DNA of 45,384 nt from IMG/VR virus record IMGVR_UViG_3300025379_000021, positions 1-45,384 of that record. The stretch is one strand, 5' to 3'. The notes under the pieces are model-generated. The model ran no database searches and was not told the origin of the DNA. It saw nothing but the letters and a program-made list of their open reading frames with translations. The position numbers and the translations under genes were made by a program. This stretch comes from a virus. Shown here one piece after another: positions 33,517 through 40,809 of this stretch; within the stretch, counting starts at the first letter, position 1; each line of letters begins with the position of its first letter.

Positions 33517-34202
33517 TGGGTATGATTTGTGGGTCATCTTTCTCATCTGGGGGAAATTCGCTTGCTGGATCTGGCCAACCAGCTACCGCTCCTCAGCCAT
33601 CGCAACCCTACTCCCCTTCGTACGGAGGCATGGGCGGCTACGGCGGAATGATGGGTGGGTATGGCGGCGGCGGATACGGTATGCCATACGGCGGCTATGG
33701 CTCTCCTTATGGTGGGGGTTTTGGTGGAGGGTATGGAACACCTTACGGCGGTGGCTATGGCATGGGCTACGGCAACATGGGAGGATATGGAGGTTCTGTG
33801 TTTGGCGGACCATCTAATGGTTATGGTGGTGGTTATAACAGTAATATGATGTATCAATCACTAATGCCTTTATTGAGCAATCTTCTAAATTCAAGGTCAT
33901 TTAATTTTAATAACAATTCAAACTATTCAAACGCGGGTGGAATTAGGTCAAATTTTGCTCCTCAACCGTATAATCCAATCGCGCAACCACAACCAGCTCT
34001 GCAAGCACAACCAGCCCTGCCAATGACACAAAATCAATGGAACGCAAGTAATCAGTATCCAATGCAACAACAACCAGCCCCTTCCAGTTCGGGACCAATG
34101 TTGGGCGCACTAAACGGCCCATCACCGGATGCATTGCCATATGCTCCACAATCGGCTGGATGGAGTCCAGTTGATGCTCCCGGCTCATATGAATACGCGT
34201 AA
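33516..34202 (+). CDS. Gly/Tyr-rich low-complexity protein
   Basis: 228 residues. Residues 35-110 are dense in GYGG, GGYG and PYGG repeats, followed by an Asn-rich stretch (SRSFNFNNNSNYSN) and a Pro/Gln-rich end. The first residues MGMICGSSF resemble MGSLCGSLF of the giant protein encoded at 25511. The gene is coupled to its neighbour by TAATG. It lacks any enzymatic motif and is expected to be disordered or to self-associate through Tyr-Gly contacts. The 33509 frame that overlaps it is an artefact of the repetitive codons. A virion-internal linker is one possibility. Confidence 0.7.
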   Translation: MGMICGSSFSSGGNSLAGSGQPATAPQPSQPYSPSYGGMGGYGGMMGGYGGGGYGMPYGGYGSPYGGGFGGGYGTPYGGGYGMGYGNMGGYGGSVFGGPSNGYGGGYNSNMMYQSLMPLLSNLLNSRSFNFNNNSNYSNAGGIRSNFAPQPYNPIAQPQPALQAQPALPMTQNQWNASNQYPMQQQPAPSSSGPMLGALNGPSPDALPYAPQSAGWSPVDAPGSYEYA

Positions 34203-34206
34203 TATC

Positions 34207-34674
34207 ATGGACCCTTTTACGCTTATAGCTGGTGCTACCGCCATTTATAACTCAATCAAGTCCTCCGTAGATGCGGGCAAGGACGTGATGGAGACTGCGG
34301 AAAAGGTAGGCAATCTTTTTAGCAAGGTTGCCCAGATCGTTACGATTGCGTCAACGCCGCGCAAAAAGAAAATGTTCCAATCTCAGGCGGAATTTGAGGC
34401 GGAGGCGGTAAAGATTTACGCCGCCAAGGCTAAGGCCCAGCAGATGCAATTGGACGTCAAGAACATGTTTGTGGGACAGTATGGCCCCGCTGCATGGGAA
34501 GGCATTCAGCGGTCAGTTATTGAAATGCGTAAGGAAGCTGCACGTCAGGCGGCGGCTGCATTGAAGGAGCAGGAAGAAAACCGCAAGGATTTGATTATGG
34601 TTAGCAGTATTGTGGGTTTTCTGGTATTAGGTATTGGTGCAATTGGCATTTTCCTCATGATAACGGTGAAATAA
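34207..34674 (+). CDS. C-terminally anchored membrane protein beside the holin
   Basis: 155 residues from the ATG at 34207 (the in-frame upstream codons back to 34129 overlap the Gly/Tyr gene and give an unlikely N-terminus). It has an N-terminal hydrophobic segment (DPFTLIAGATAIYNSIKSS), a charged coiled coil (residues 50-130) and a C-terminal transmembrane helix (LIMVSSIVGFLVLGIGAIGI). The pattern opens with MDPFTLIAGA, common in uncultured phages just before a 3TM holin. It may regulate the holin or act as an envelope-spanning partner, but no spanin motif is visible. Confidence 0.65.
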   Translation: MDPFTLIAGATAIYNSIKSSVDAGKDVMETAEKVGNLFSKVAQIVTIASTPRKKKMFQSQAEFEAEAVKIYAAKAKAQQMQLDVKNMFVGQYGPAAWEGIQRSVIEMRKEAARQAAAALKEQEENRKDLIMVSSIVGFLVLGIGAIGIFLMITVK

Positions 34675-34675
34675 G

Positions 34676-35206
34676 ATGGACATTCTTAAGACCTTTGGAC
34701 CATTGCTTGGTTCAGTTGCCCCAACTATCGCGACGGCATTGCTTGGACCTGTTGGTGGCATGGCGGTTAAAGCTATATCAAATGCCCTTTTTGGTCATGA
34801 AAATGGCACTGAAGACGACATCATGTCGGCTCTTGCTAATCCAACAGGTGATCAGTTGGCGGCCCTGAAAAAGATTGATGCGGACTTCAAAGTTCAAATG
34901 AAATCTTTGGACATCGATCTGGAAAAGATATCGGAAGAGGACCGTGATTCAGCCCGCCAGATGCAGATCGCTACCCGTGACTGGATTCCACGTGTATTGG
35001 CGGTGGGCGTCACGTTAGGATTCTTCGGCATCATTGCGTACATTTTGCACTTCGGTTTGCCCGCAACGGGCGGTGAGGCTCTCCTGATGCTTATTGGTAC
35101 GCTTGGCACGGCTTGGACCAGCGTCATGGGCTTCTACTTCGGGTCGTCTGCTGGTTCTAAACAGAAGACGGATGCTCTTACTGCTTCTTTGGGAAATAAA
35201 CAGTGA
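34676..35206 (+). CDS. Holin (GTA_holin_3TM-like)
   Basis: 176 residues. Holins make inner-membrane holes that release the endolysin. The N-terminus is hydrophobic (LLGSVAPTIATALLGPVGGM), the middle is charged (ISEEDRDSARQMQIATRD), and two C-terminal membrane helices follow (VLAVGVTLGFFGIIAYILHF; ALLMLIGTLGTAWTSVMGFY) before FGSSAGSKQKT. This is the layout of the 3TM holins first described in gene-transfer agents of Alphaproteobacteria, which agrees with the host inferred from GcrA. The stop overlaps the GTG start of the endolysin. Confidence 0.8.
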   Translation: MDILKTFGPLLGSVAPTIATALLGPVGGMAVKAISNALFGHENGTEDDIMSALANPTGDQLAALKKIDADFKVQMKSLDIDLEKISEEDRDSARQMQIATRDWIPRVLAVGVTLGFFGIIAYILHFGLPATGGEALLMLIGTLGTAWTSVMGFYFGSSAGSKQKTDALTASLGNKQ

Positions 35207-35715
35207 AAGATAATTTTGATCAATGTTTAGCCTTAGTCTTGAAGGAAGAAGGCGGTTATGTTAATGATCCCCGCGATCCGGGGGGTCGAACGAACCACGG
35301 CGTTACTCAAAAAGTATGGGAAGATTGGGTCGGTCATCCGGTGACGGAAGACGACATGAAAAATCTTTCTGTTCAAGATGTCGCTCCCCTGTACAAAAAG
35401 AATTACTGGGATAAGATAAATGGCGACTCACTTCCTCTTGGCATTGACTATGCCACTTTTGATATGGCTGTTAATAGTGGGGTAACCCGTGCAGCAAAAA
35501 CCCTCCAGCAGGTATGCGGTGTGGGTCAAGACGGACAAGTCGGCCCCGCCACAATTGCGGCTGCTGAAGAGACAAACAGCCGTGAAGCTGCAACAAGAAT
35601 TTGCGAAGCACGGTTGGCTTTTCTCCAAGGACTCCCCACTTGGCCCACTTTCGGAAAAGGATGGGGTGGACGTGTCTCAAGGGTTGAAAACTTAGCATTT
35701 AGAATGGTAGAATAG
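35203..35715 (+). CDS. Endolysin, GH108 muramidase with peptidoglycan-binding end
   Basis: 170 residues from a GTG start inside the holin stop (GTGA), so made by coupled translation. GH108 enzymes cleave the glycan strands of peptidoglycan. The motif LKEEGGYVNDPRDPGGRTNH has the family catalytic Glu (E16 of EGGY). The N-terminal domain continues through APLYKKNYWDKINGDSLPLG. The second domain (VCGVGQDGQVGPATIAAAE) is the usual C-terminal peptidoglycan-binding half. There is no signal peptide, so it needs the holin. A bidirectional terminator begins at its stop codon. Confidence 0.88.
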   Translation: MKDNFDQCLALVLKEEGGYVNDPRDPGGRTNHGVTQKVWEDWVGHPVTEDDMKNLSVQDVAPLYKKNYWDKINGDSLPLGIDYATFDMAVNSGVTRAAKTLQQVCGVGQDGQVGPATIAAAEETNSREAATRICEARLAFLQGLPTWPTFGKGWGGRVSRVENLAFRMVE

Positions 35716-35749
35716 AGGCGGCGCGGTTATTTCCTTCCCGCGCCACCTC
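35715..35749 (+). terminator. GC-rich hairpin at the end of the late genes
   Basis: GGCGCGG (35720-35726) pairs with CCGCGCC (35738-35744). Beyond a C/A mismatch, GAGG (35715-35718) pairs with CCTC (35746-35749). The 12-bp stem begins within the endolysin stop codon. It has no T run of its own but is followed by a second hairpin. Confidence 0.65.
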
Positions 35750-35760
35750 CCTGACTTGGG

Positions 35761-35795
35761 GCCGATCAGTTTCGGGGCTGGTCGGCTTCCTTTTC
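35761..35795. terminator. Terminator between convergent late and early genes
   Basis: GCCGATCAG (35761-35769) pairs with CTGGTCGGC (35778-35786), with one G-T pair, followed by TTCCTTTTC on the plus strand. The minus-strand winged-helix gene ends inside it (stop at 35766-35768). It therefore ends plus-strand late transcription, and may also serve the minus strand. Confidence 0.75.
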
Positions 35796-36077
35796 ATTCG
35801 CAATAGTGATGATGTATTTACAGCTTTGAACGACGGGGAGATTAGTCCCGTTGTTTTTGTAAATCCGCTCACTGTCGATCCACTGCAACTCCTTCAGACC
35901 TTTCAAAGCGCGAATCACCACCGCCCGATTCATGGCGGTTGCTTCTGCTATATCCTCCAGTGTAGCTACAAATTCTTTTGGGCCGTAATGGTCCAAAATC
36001 CGGAGCATTAAAAGCTGCTCCCTCATTCGGGCATTACTGGTCCAAATGACCGTCTGAATCATCTCATTGATGTTCAT
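35766..36077 (-). CDS. Winged-helix DNA-binding protein
   Basis: 103 residues. A helix (NARMREQLLMLRILDHYG) leads to a helix-turn-helix (TLEDIAEATAMNRAVVIRAL, then KGLKELQWIDSERIY) and a final beta wing (VVQSCKYIITIA), the layout of small MarR/winged-helix regulators. It is the last gene of the minus-strand unit and lies next to the end of the late operon. It may be a regulator of late or early transcription; no operator is identified. The last residues overlap the terminator. Confidence 0.65.
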   Translation of the reverse strand: MNINEMIQTVIWTSNARMREQLLMLRILDHYGPKEFVATLEDIAEATAMNRAVVIRALKGLKELQWIDSERIYKNNGTNLPVVQSCKYIITIANEKEADQPRN

Positions 36078-36086
36078 GCACTGTCC

Positions 36087-36317
36087 TTAGCATTGGCGAT
36101 CTTCTTCATCCAACGGGATGTGTATTTCCCGCCGTTTGAATGTCAGGTTGGTTTGCCCCCTTACATCCGGATTAGAATATGTCCAAATTTCACCTGTATT
36201 ATCTTGGACGCACACCCACATCAGATGATGTTCTTCCCCATAATCAATAAGGAAATGAGCCAATGCTGGCCCTTTAGGGGTCAGCAAAGGCAAGGTCGGG
36301 TTTAATTGGATGATCAA
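36087..36317 (-). CDS. Small conserved phage protein with TTG start
   Basis: 76 residues. The TTG start at 36315-36317 overlaps the upstream stop (TTGA) and has AGGAG a few bases before it on the coding strand; no ATG exists in the N-terminal part. The core AHFLIDYGEEHHLMWVCVQD then GEIWTYSNPDVRGQTNLTF is a pattern I recognise from alphaproteobacterial phages and prophages with no known function. A compact beta fold is likely. Confidence 0.65.
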   Translation of the reverse strand: MIIQLNPTLPLLTPKGPALAHFLIDYGEEHHLMWVCVQDNTGEIWTYSNPDVRGQTNLTFKRREIHIPLDEEDRQC

Positions 36318-36640
36318 TTAAATTTCTCCTTTCCCGCCTCAAGAAGATGCTTCAAATAATCCTGCGTGATGTTTTTGACCTTCTTAAAAGTCATATCAAG
36401 CGTATTGTCATCAAGCACTTCACGGTTCATCATGCAGACAATCAGCATCAATGCGATTGAGTGGATAATGATCGCGTCAGACATTTTGTCCGTCACCTTA
36501 CCATCCTTAACCATATCCACCGTTGATTCGTTAATGAAATAAGATAACTTATCCGCCAACGGGAAAGCATGATCGTAGATGTTCTCTAACGGGCTTTCTT
36601 TTTCGTCTGGGTTAAAACCCTCTGGTAATATTAAGGCCAT
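36314..36640 (-). CDS. Hypothetical early protein
   Basis: 108 residues, not recognised. It is predicted to be helical, with an acidic start (PEGFNPDEKESPLENIYD) and a hydrophobic middle (AIIIHSIALMLIVCMMNREV) that could be a buried helix or a weak membrane segment. It shares one base with the start of its upstream neighbour and overlaps the TTG of the next gene, so it is embedded in a coupled operon. Confidence 0.55.
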   Translation of the reverse strand: MALILPEGFNPDEKESPLENIYDHAFPLADKLSYFINESTVDMVKDGKVTDKMSDAIIIHSIALMLIVCMMNREVLDDNTLDMTFKKVKNITQDYLKHLLEAGKEKFN

Positions 36641-36888
36641 TAGTAAACTCCATCTCCGTTAAGTGGGAAATTCTTATATTTACTCAAGAAATCATGCGCT
36701 TCACTGAGCGTGTCAAAATTAGCGATATCGCTATAATACAATCCAAGTTTGTTCCAACGCCTCACTTGAAATATAATCTTTCGACCATTCATATTGTCAT
36801 TGTCATCATAAGATTGTTCTTGGTCGACATCGATGATCCAAATAGGTTTGGACTTTAACAGTTTTACAAGAGTTTCCAAAAAGCGCAT
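36640..36888 (-). CDS. Hypothetical early protein
   Basis: 82 residues, not recognised. It starts at ATG with a clear AAGGAG ribosome site. Alternating beta and helical segments (KPIWIIDVDQEQSYDD; RKIIFQVRRWNKLGLYYSDI; TLSEAHDFLSKYKNFP) suggest a small folded domain. The end resembles the helix that closes several small early phage proteins. No motif gives a function. Confidence 0.55.
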   Translation of the reverse strand: MRFLETLVKLLKSKPIWIIDVDQEQSYDDNDNMNGRKIIFQVRRWNKLGLYYSDIANFDTLSEAHDFLSKYKNFPLNGDGVY

Positions 36889-36900
36889 TTTTATCTCCTT

Positions 36901-37152
36901 TTAAATTTTGGTTTTGCTGGTGCGTTGCATGATGTAATAATATTCTATGTGATGTTTGTCCCAATTAGACGTTTTCCGTTGGACCAAACACACAAGACCC
37001 CGTTCTTTCATTGACCAAACATAATTAGCCATTTGGGACAATTCAGAATTATTGGTTCCCCTATTTTTAATCAACCACCCCGTATAATAGGTGGCCTCAT
37101 CTCCTTTTTTAGCATCAGAAATCCAATCTGACACCGCGTTGATAGTCATCAT
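36901..37152 (-). CDS. Small winged-helix-like early protein
   Basis: 83 residues. The sequence (DWISDAKKGDEATYYTGWLI; SELSQMANYVWSMKERGLVC; LVQRKTSNWDKHHIEYYYIM) looks like a helix-turn-helix followed by a beta wing and ends in QRTSK. I recall similar small proteins in phages of Alphaproteobacteria, unassigned. The start overlaps the stop of the HNH gene (ATGATGA), with two possible ATGs three bases apart. Confidence 0.55.
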   Translation of the reverse strand: MMTINAVSDWISDAKKGDEATYYTGWLIKNRGTNNSELSQMANYVWSMKERGLVCLVQRKTSNWDKHHIEYYYIMQRTSKTKI

Positions 37153-37499
37153 TTTTCATCCCTCCTGACTATAGTTCCGTCTAATTTACGTTTGAATTCG
37201 GACTTTTTACCAAAAGGTAACGGCGTCCGAGATACGTTAACTCCAAGGTGACGTGCTTCGCGCCGTTTAGCCTTTGCAATTTTACCCACGTCATCAGTCG
37301 TTTTTGTTCGATGGCATTTGATATGCGCTGGAGCCCAATTGCTTTCGTCATCCGCCCCGCCCATCGCAAAAGGAATAATATGTTCAATTTGCCAAGCTTC
37401 TCCAACACTGATTTTACCTCCGCATATGTGGCAGACCCCGTCATGTTTTTGGAACAGGGCTACCCGTTTCTTCGTCGATATTGACGCTCTTTTTACCAC
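37149..37499 (-). CDS. HNH nuclease (McrA-like, zinc-binding)
   Basis: 116 residues from a GTG start overlapping the SSB-like gene's end. C-x2-C (CHICGG) and a later H-x2-C (HIKCHRTKT) frame the metal-binding core IEHIIPFAMGGADDESNWAP, with the paired Ile-Glu-His of the HNH catalytic strand. Unlike the three endonucleases at 15729, 18893 and 44265 there is no AP2 domain; the tail (KAKRREARHLGV) is basic. Many phages carry this HNH form in the replication or packaging region. It is more likely a resident phage nuclease than a homing enzyme. Confidence 0.78.
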   Translation of the reverse strand: MVKRASISTKKRVALFQKHDGVCHICGGKISVGEAWQIEHIIPFAMGGADDESNWAPAHIKCHRTKTTDDVGKIAKAKRREARHLGVNVSRTPLPFGKKSEFKRKLDGTIVRRDEK

Positions 37500-37777
37500 G
37501 GCAAGTCTGAGTCCAATGCGTCCTTAATGGAGGACGTTGGCTTAGGGGAAGGACGTGGCGCGTTAGAAAATGAACCCTTTGCCTCTGGCGGCTTTGCTTC
37601 ATCACCCATCCGTCCGGATATGAATGTATTTCCGTTCTTGGATGTTTTGTTCCATAACGCAATCTCATAATCCTTGCCTTCAATATGGATTGAACCCCGC
37701 CAATCAGGCTGAGTGTCTTTAGTTTTACGGTCGTTGGCGAACAACGTTACGTCGCCATGCTTCTTTTCCCATGCCAT
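37493..37777 (-). CDS. SSB-like small protein with acidic tail
   Basis: 94 residues. The N-terminal half (WEKKHGDVTLFANDRKTKDT; QPDWRGSIHIEGKDYEIALW; KTSKNGNTFISGRM) is a short beta domain of the kind found in small OB-fold-like phage proteins. The second half is Pro/Ser-rich and disordered and ends DALDSDLPW. Bacterial SSB proteins end in a similar acidic-hydrophobic tip (D-D-I-P-F) used to recruit partners. Position beside Erf and exonuclease genes supports a single-strand DNA role. I am moderately sure of the tail and less sure of the fold. Confidence 0.55.
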   Translation of the reverse strand: MAWEKKHGDVTLFANDRKTKDTQPDWRGSIHIEGKDYEIALWNKTSKNGNTFISGRMGDEAKPPEAKGSFSNAPRPSPKPTSSIKDALDSDLPW

Positions 37778-38230
37778 TTAATTACTCCATGCATCTACAA
37801 TGTTGAAACCAAGCATCTTCTCCACCTCATGTAGGAGTTCATACTGGTTTATTTCTGGTATTACTTCTTCCGAAATTACATCCAAGGCATTCTCAAAGAA
37901 TTTACGGAACTCTTCTTGATCCATAGCGTTAAAACTAATGGATTTCGCAACCCACCAAACTTTATCGTCATGGAACCTTACCTCTTCCACATACCCAAGG
38001 CGTATCTTCAACCAAAGTAGTAGTTGCTCAGGCCTACGGTATGTATCGTGGTTCTCACAAATCTTCTGGATCAGCGCCCAGAAGAACCTATGTTGCTTGC
38101 TACTACGGGGGCGGCTTATCGTAACGGATAAGTCTTTCCCCGTGGGGAACTCCAACAAAGCACCTTCGTCCGCTAAGGAGCAAGGTTCCAACTTGCTCCC
38201 ATTGCGGCGGACATAAATGACTTCAGCCAT
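37778..38230 (-). CDS. DUF1367 / NinB-like recombination-associated protein
   Basis: 150 residues. The core (TISRPRSSKQHRFFWALIQK; WWVAKSISFNAMDQEEFRKF; FENALDVISEEVI) matches the pattern of DUF1367 proteins and resembles NinB, the lambda orf protein that helps load annealing proteins on single strands. It lies between Erf and the SSB-like gene with overlaps at both sides, a conserved order for recombination mediators. I cannot separate DUF1367 from NinB by eye. Confidence 0.6.
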   Translation of the reverse strand: MAEVIYVRRNGSKLEPCSLADEGALLEFPTGKDLSVTISRPRSSKQHRFFWALIQKICENHDTYRRPEQLLLWLKIRLGYVEEVRFHDDKVWWVAKSISFNAMDQEEFRKFFENALDVISEEVIPEINQYELLHEVEKMLGFNIVDAWSN

Positions 38231-38855
38231 TGCCTTTCAGTTCGTCCCTGCGTGACTTGTAATAGTCTTGCAATTCCTTGCGATGGGTAGGGAGAAGCAT
38301 TGCGATCTTATCTTTGTTCTCCGTTGCCCAGTCAGATAATTGCTGACCGTCTTCGCACATTTCCATAGCACCCTTGATCACGCCCATCAGATTTTCACTA
38401 TCTTTCGGAGTAAGGCCGGGTTCCATTTGCTTTGGTGCTGCCTTGCCCTTTACGGGTGTCGTCTCAGCCGCCTGAGCAGCGTTACCGTCATCATCATCTT
38501 CACCCGCGACACCTACCAAGCCAAACAAGGCGTAGCGGCGGGCGTAGGTCATTGCGGAACCCATTTCTTGTGGGCGTCCAAAACCACCAACTGGATAATC
38601 CGACTCAAGCCATTGTCCACTTTTGTGAACGATACGGGTGTTAAGGATTATTATACTATCCACTACGGACGTGCCTTGAATAAACGCAAGCCCATGCTTT
38701 GCGTAGCATTCACGGATCGCGTCCAGCCCGTCAGAAAGGTCCACGTAGCGGGATTTAAAGTGCGGGTTGATCTTGTTCTTAGGCGGGTTCTTCAACGCGC
38801 CCTGCGCGGCTGCTAAGGCCGTTGACAGGTGTTCAATGTTTTCACTGGTCTTCAT
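38223..38855 (-). CDS. erf: Erf-family single-strand annealing protein
   Basis: 210 residues. Erf proteins of P22 type anneal complementary single strands in phage recombination and help circularise the genome. The N-terminal domain contains INPHFKSRYVDLSDGLDAI, RIVHKSGQWLESDYPVGG and GSAMTYARRYALFGLVGVAG, all standard ERF landmarks, ending in the acidic EDDDDGN. The C-terminal half is a linker and a helical domain (residues 150-210). It has a good ribosome site (AAAGGAAAA). It works with the YqaJ exonuclease encoded upstream in the same unit. Confidence 0.88.
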   Translation of the reverse strand: MKTSENIEHLSTALAAAQGALKNPPKNKINPHFKSRYVDLSDGLDAIRECYAKHGLAFIQGTSVVDSIIILNTRIVHKSGQWLESDYPVGGFGRPQEMGSAMTYARRYALFGLVGVAGEDDDDGNAAQAAETTPVKGKAAPKQMEPGLTPKDSENLMGVIKGAMEMCEDGQQLSDWATENKDKIAMLLPTHRKELQDYYKSRRDELKGNG

Positions 38856-38866
38856 AGTTTTTCCTT

Positions 38867-39115
38867 TCAGTTTGCTTTTTTATTTGGATTGCTATTCGTT
38901 TGGACGGGCCACAGAACACCGTGAGCATTCCCGCCATCTATAGATACTTCCTGAACTTGATCAGGATTCTTCAATTGCTTCAGGATAGCTGGCATCAATT
39001 CCGCCAAACGATCCCTTACAAACTCCCCTTCCGGTTCCGCAACCAGTGGGTGCATTTCTATTTGAAACCCATCTGGGTACATCACGATTTTCATTACCTC
39101 AACGCCTTCCGACAT
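38867..39115 (-). CDS. Hypothetical small protein of the recombination operon
   Basis: 82 residues from the ATG at 39115, which shares its A with the upstream stop (TGATG); an adjacent TTG is possible. It reads VMYPDGFQIEMHPLVAEPEG then LAELMPAILKQLKNPDQVQE, a beta start then a helix, and ends in Asn/Lys. No family recognised. The tight coupling suggests it is made with the exonuclease and Erf. Confidence 0.55.
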   Translation of the reverse strand: MSEGVEVMKIVMYPDGFQIEMHPLVAEPEGEFVRDRLAELMPAILKQLKNPDQVQEVSIDGGNAHGVLWPVQTNSNPNKKAN

Positions 39116-39483
39116 CAATCATTCTCCCTAAATACTGGTTCCGGCGGATCACCAAAACATTTTTTCTCCCATTCAACCCTTCTTTTTAACCAATCCGTTT
39201 CTTCCTGCATAAAAACTGAATAAGATTTTTTTGCAGAAAGCCAAAAGTAACGGGGTACATTTGGGCAAATTTTTTCCAATTCACGTATAGTTTTGGCAAG
39301 CCGGATACCATGCTCAATAAGATGGTCCGACCGCCCTCTTTCTCGCTCAATCTCATCGGCGGCCTCATGTGATAACGCGCCTAACTCATAAGCGGGAACA
39401 TCCAAATCTGTATCAATCCCATGCCCCAACGGTTTCCACCAAAACTGGCAATCAACCAGTCGAAGTTTTTCCACAATATCCAT
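39115..39483 (-). CDS. Hypothetical early protein
   Basis: 122 residues. It has the pattern MDIVEKLRLVD..., GALSHEAADEIERERGRSDH, then helical charged sequence and several Trp residues. Many phages encode small proteins opening with DIVE.LR and containing a later 'EAA.EIE.LR' helix, typically annotated only as hypothetical. The start ATG lies one base beyond the stop of the exonuclease gene. Confidence 0.55.
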   Translation of the reverse strand: MDIVEKLRLVDCQFWWKPLGHGIDTDLDVPAYELGALSHEAADEIERERGRSDHLIEHGIRLAKTIRELEKICPNVPRYFWLSAKKSYSVFMQEETDWLKRRVEWEKKCFGDPPEPVFREND

Positions 39484-39484
39484 C

Positions 39485-40267
39485 TCAATCCCCCTTCAGT
39501 CTCAACGCACCCCGCTTATCGCGCTTAATGCTGACCCCGTATCCAAACGCTTCTGCCATGTCCTCCTCCATGAGTCCCTTCAAACCAGAAGCGGCTTCGT
39601 CGTATAGTTTTTTACCAACTGAGTTTAGTTGCAACTGATTCGCAAAATTTGCCCACGCATTGTTACCCGTCATATCAACGCGGCGCACCGCATCCACCGG
39701 AGGCCGCACCGTTATCGTAACTGGCGGTGTGCCACTTTTGACACATTCCCAGAAACGTTGTTCCGCCCCTATGAGGATATCCGCATAAATCGCATCCAGA
39801 TTTATGTCGTACTTGTCCCACTTATGGTTACCGTAAAACACAGACAGGACGGCTTTCTCTACCCCGCACACAAGCATATTGTGTGTTAGTTGGGGATAGT
39901 AGCGGTCCATAATCTCATCGTCCTTAGCGAACGCAGAGACGTGTTTAGCTTCGAAAACAGTGAGGCCGTCATCTGTGAGTCCATCAAGGGTGCATCCCAT
40001 GAAAGAGTGAGATACACTAACTTTTTGAACGCCGTTATCCGCAACATGACGACCCGTCTGTTTTGTAAACCACTGTATGTTAAAAGGTTCTGTGAAAACC
40101 CCCATTTGTACTGGAAGTGCGTCGGACAGATCATCATCTTCCTCTTGCCCCGTTTTAATTTTCCAAAGTTTCAGGAGACGCTCTTCGTCGCCGCCCATGA
40201 TTGTATTAGCATCAGAGCCGCCCAATAGTTTGGAGCGGAACTCTTTTTGTTCCTTCGTAAGTGCCAT
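39485..40267 (-). CDS. YqaJ-like recombination exonuclease
   Basis: 260 residues from the ATG at 40267; an ATG at 40324 in the same frame would put the operator inside the gene and is less likely. YqaJ/lambda Exo-type nucleases chew one strand of duplex ends to make substrate for Erf. PD-(D/E)XK motifs are visible: GGSDA (residues 16-20), the E60 region, D95 in TLDGLTDDGLTVFEAKHV, and E106-x-K108. The Q-rich helix YYPQLTHNMLVCGVEKAVLS corresponds to the family's Q-containing motif. A leader nearly identical to that of GcrA precedes it. Confidence 0.85.
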   Translation of the reverse strand: MALTKEQKEFRSKLLGGSDANTIMGGDEERLLKLWKIKTGQEEDDDLSDALPVQMGVFTEPFNIQWFTKQTGRHVADNGVQKVSVSHSFMGCTLDGLTDDGLTVFEAKHVSAFAKDDEIMDRYYPQLTHNMLVCGVEKAVLSVFYGNHKWDKYDINLDAIYADILIGAEQRFWECVKSGTPPVTITVRPPVDAVRRVDMTGNNAWANFANQLQLNSVGKKLYDEAASGLKGLMEEDMAEAFGYGVSIKRDKRGALRLKGD

Positions 40268-40325
40268 GTTTTTGATTCCCGTTGTTAGTGAATGATAGAT
40301 GCCACTGATTTGATAAATTGTCAAC
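40268..40325 (-). promoter_or_regulatory. Operator-leader of the exonuclease/Erf unit
   Basis: On the minus strand the region opens with GTTGACAATTTATCAA (40310-40325), matching 15 of 16 bases of the element in front of the GcrA-like gene, and closes with AACAACGGGAA before the ATG. The embedded TTGACA (40319-40324) is a perfect -35 box; the -10 is poor (CATCTA at 17 bases, TATCAT at 20). The likeness to the GcrA leader covers the whole 58-59 bases. Confidence 0.6.
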
Positions 40326-40332
40326 TACTGAA

Positions 40333-40809
40333 TTATAGTTCAACAAATTCTCCGCAAGATAATTCGCAGTAATACATTTCTTCAGTATCACCGCGTCTTT
40401 TATCATGCACATCTTTTATGCCCCATTGATCCTTAGTGTCTGTCTTTAAAACAAACGCATGAGTCAATGCTTTATTCACAATGAAATATGCAAAAGCATC
40501 AATCCGGTCAGCTTTTACGACTTCATTGACAATCATTGTTTTGAACGGAAAATCTTCCGCACAAGTAAATTCCGTACTTACTCCCTTCACTTCTATAATA
40601 AACTCATTACCACGGGCGGTATGACAAATAATGTCACCCTTATCGACGTAGTGCGCTGATTGATGAATGCTTGGTGCCAATTCCATAGAAGGAATAGTTA
40701 CGCCCAATCCCTTCTCCCGCCAGATATACTCCGCTACTTTAAATACTGCGCGTCGTGAACTTTTAAACCGTTCAGTAAATACCGCCCATTCCCGTTCACT
40801 CTGTCTCAT
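40333..40809 (-). CDS. PD-(D/E)XK-like nuclease-fold protein
   Basis: 158 residues. The middle (YVDKGDIICHTARGNEFIIE then VKGVSTEFT) has a G-D...E-V-K arrangement expected for a PD-(D/E)XK active site (GD, then E-x-K on the next strand). It continues EDFPFKTMIVNEVVKADRID and AYFIVNKALTHAFVLKTD, a pattern found in phage proteins of unknown role. It overlaps the end of the GcrA-like gene (ATGA) and is thus expressed with it. It may be a repair or restriction-type nuclease. Confidence 0.58.
   Translation of the reverse strand: MRQSEREWAVFTERFKSSRRAVFKVAEYIWREKGLGVTIPSMELAPSIHQSAHYVDKGDIICHTARGNEFIIEVKGVSTEFTCAEDFPFKTMIVNEVVKADRIDAFAYFIVNKALTHAFVLKTDTKDQWGIKDVHDKRRGDTEEMYYCELSCGEFVEL

Noticed and set aside
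33509-33817. A 102-residue frame rich in Trp and Arg overlapping the Gly/Tyr-rich gene
   Set aside because: It is the +2 shadow of repetitive GGN/TAY codons; it lacks a ribosome site and gives an implausible composition.
40310-40325. The TTGATAAATTGTCAAC element as coding sequence of a longer YqaJ protein (ATG 40324)
   Set aside because: The same element with the same leader precedes the GcrA gene, and the family N-terminus fits the ATG at 40267.
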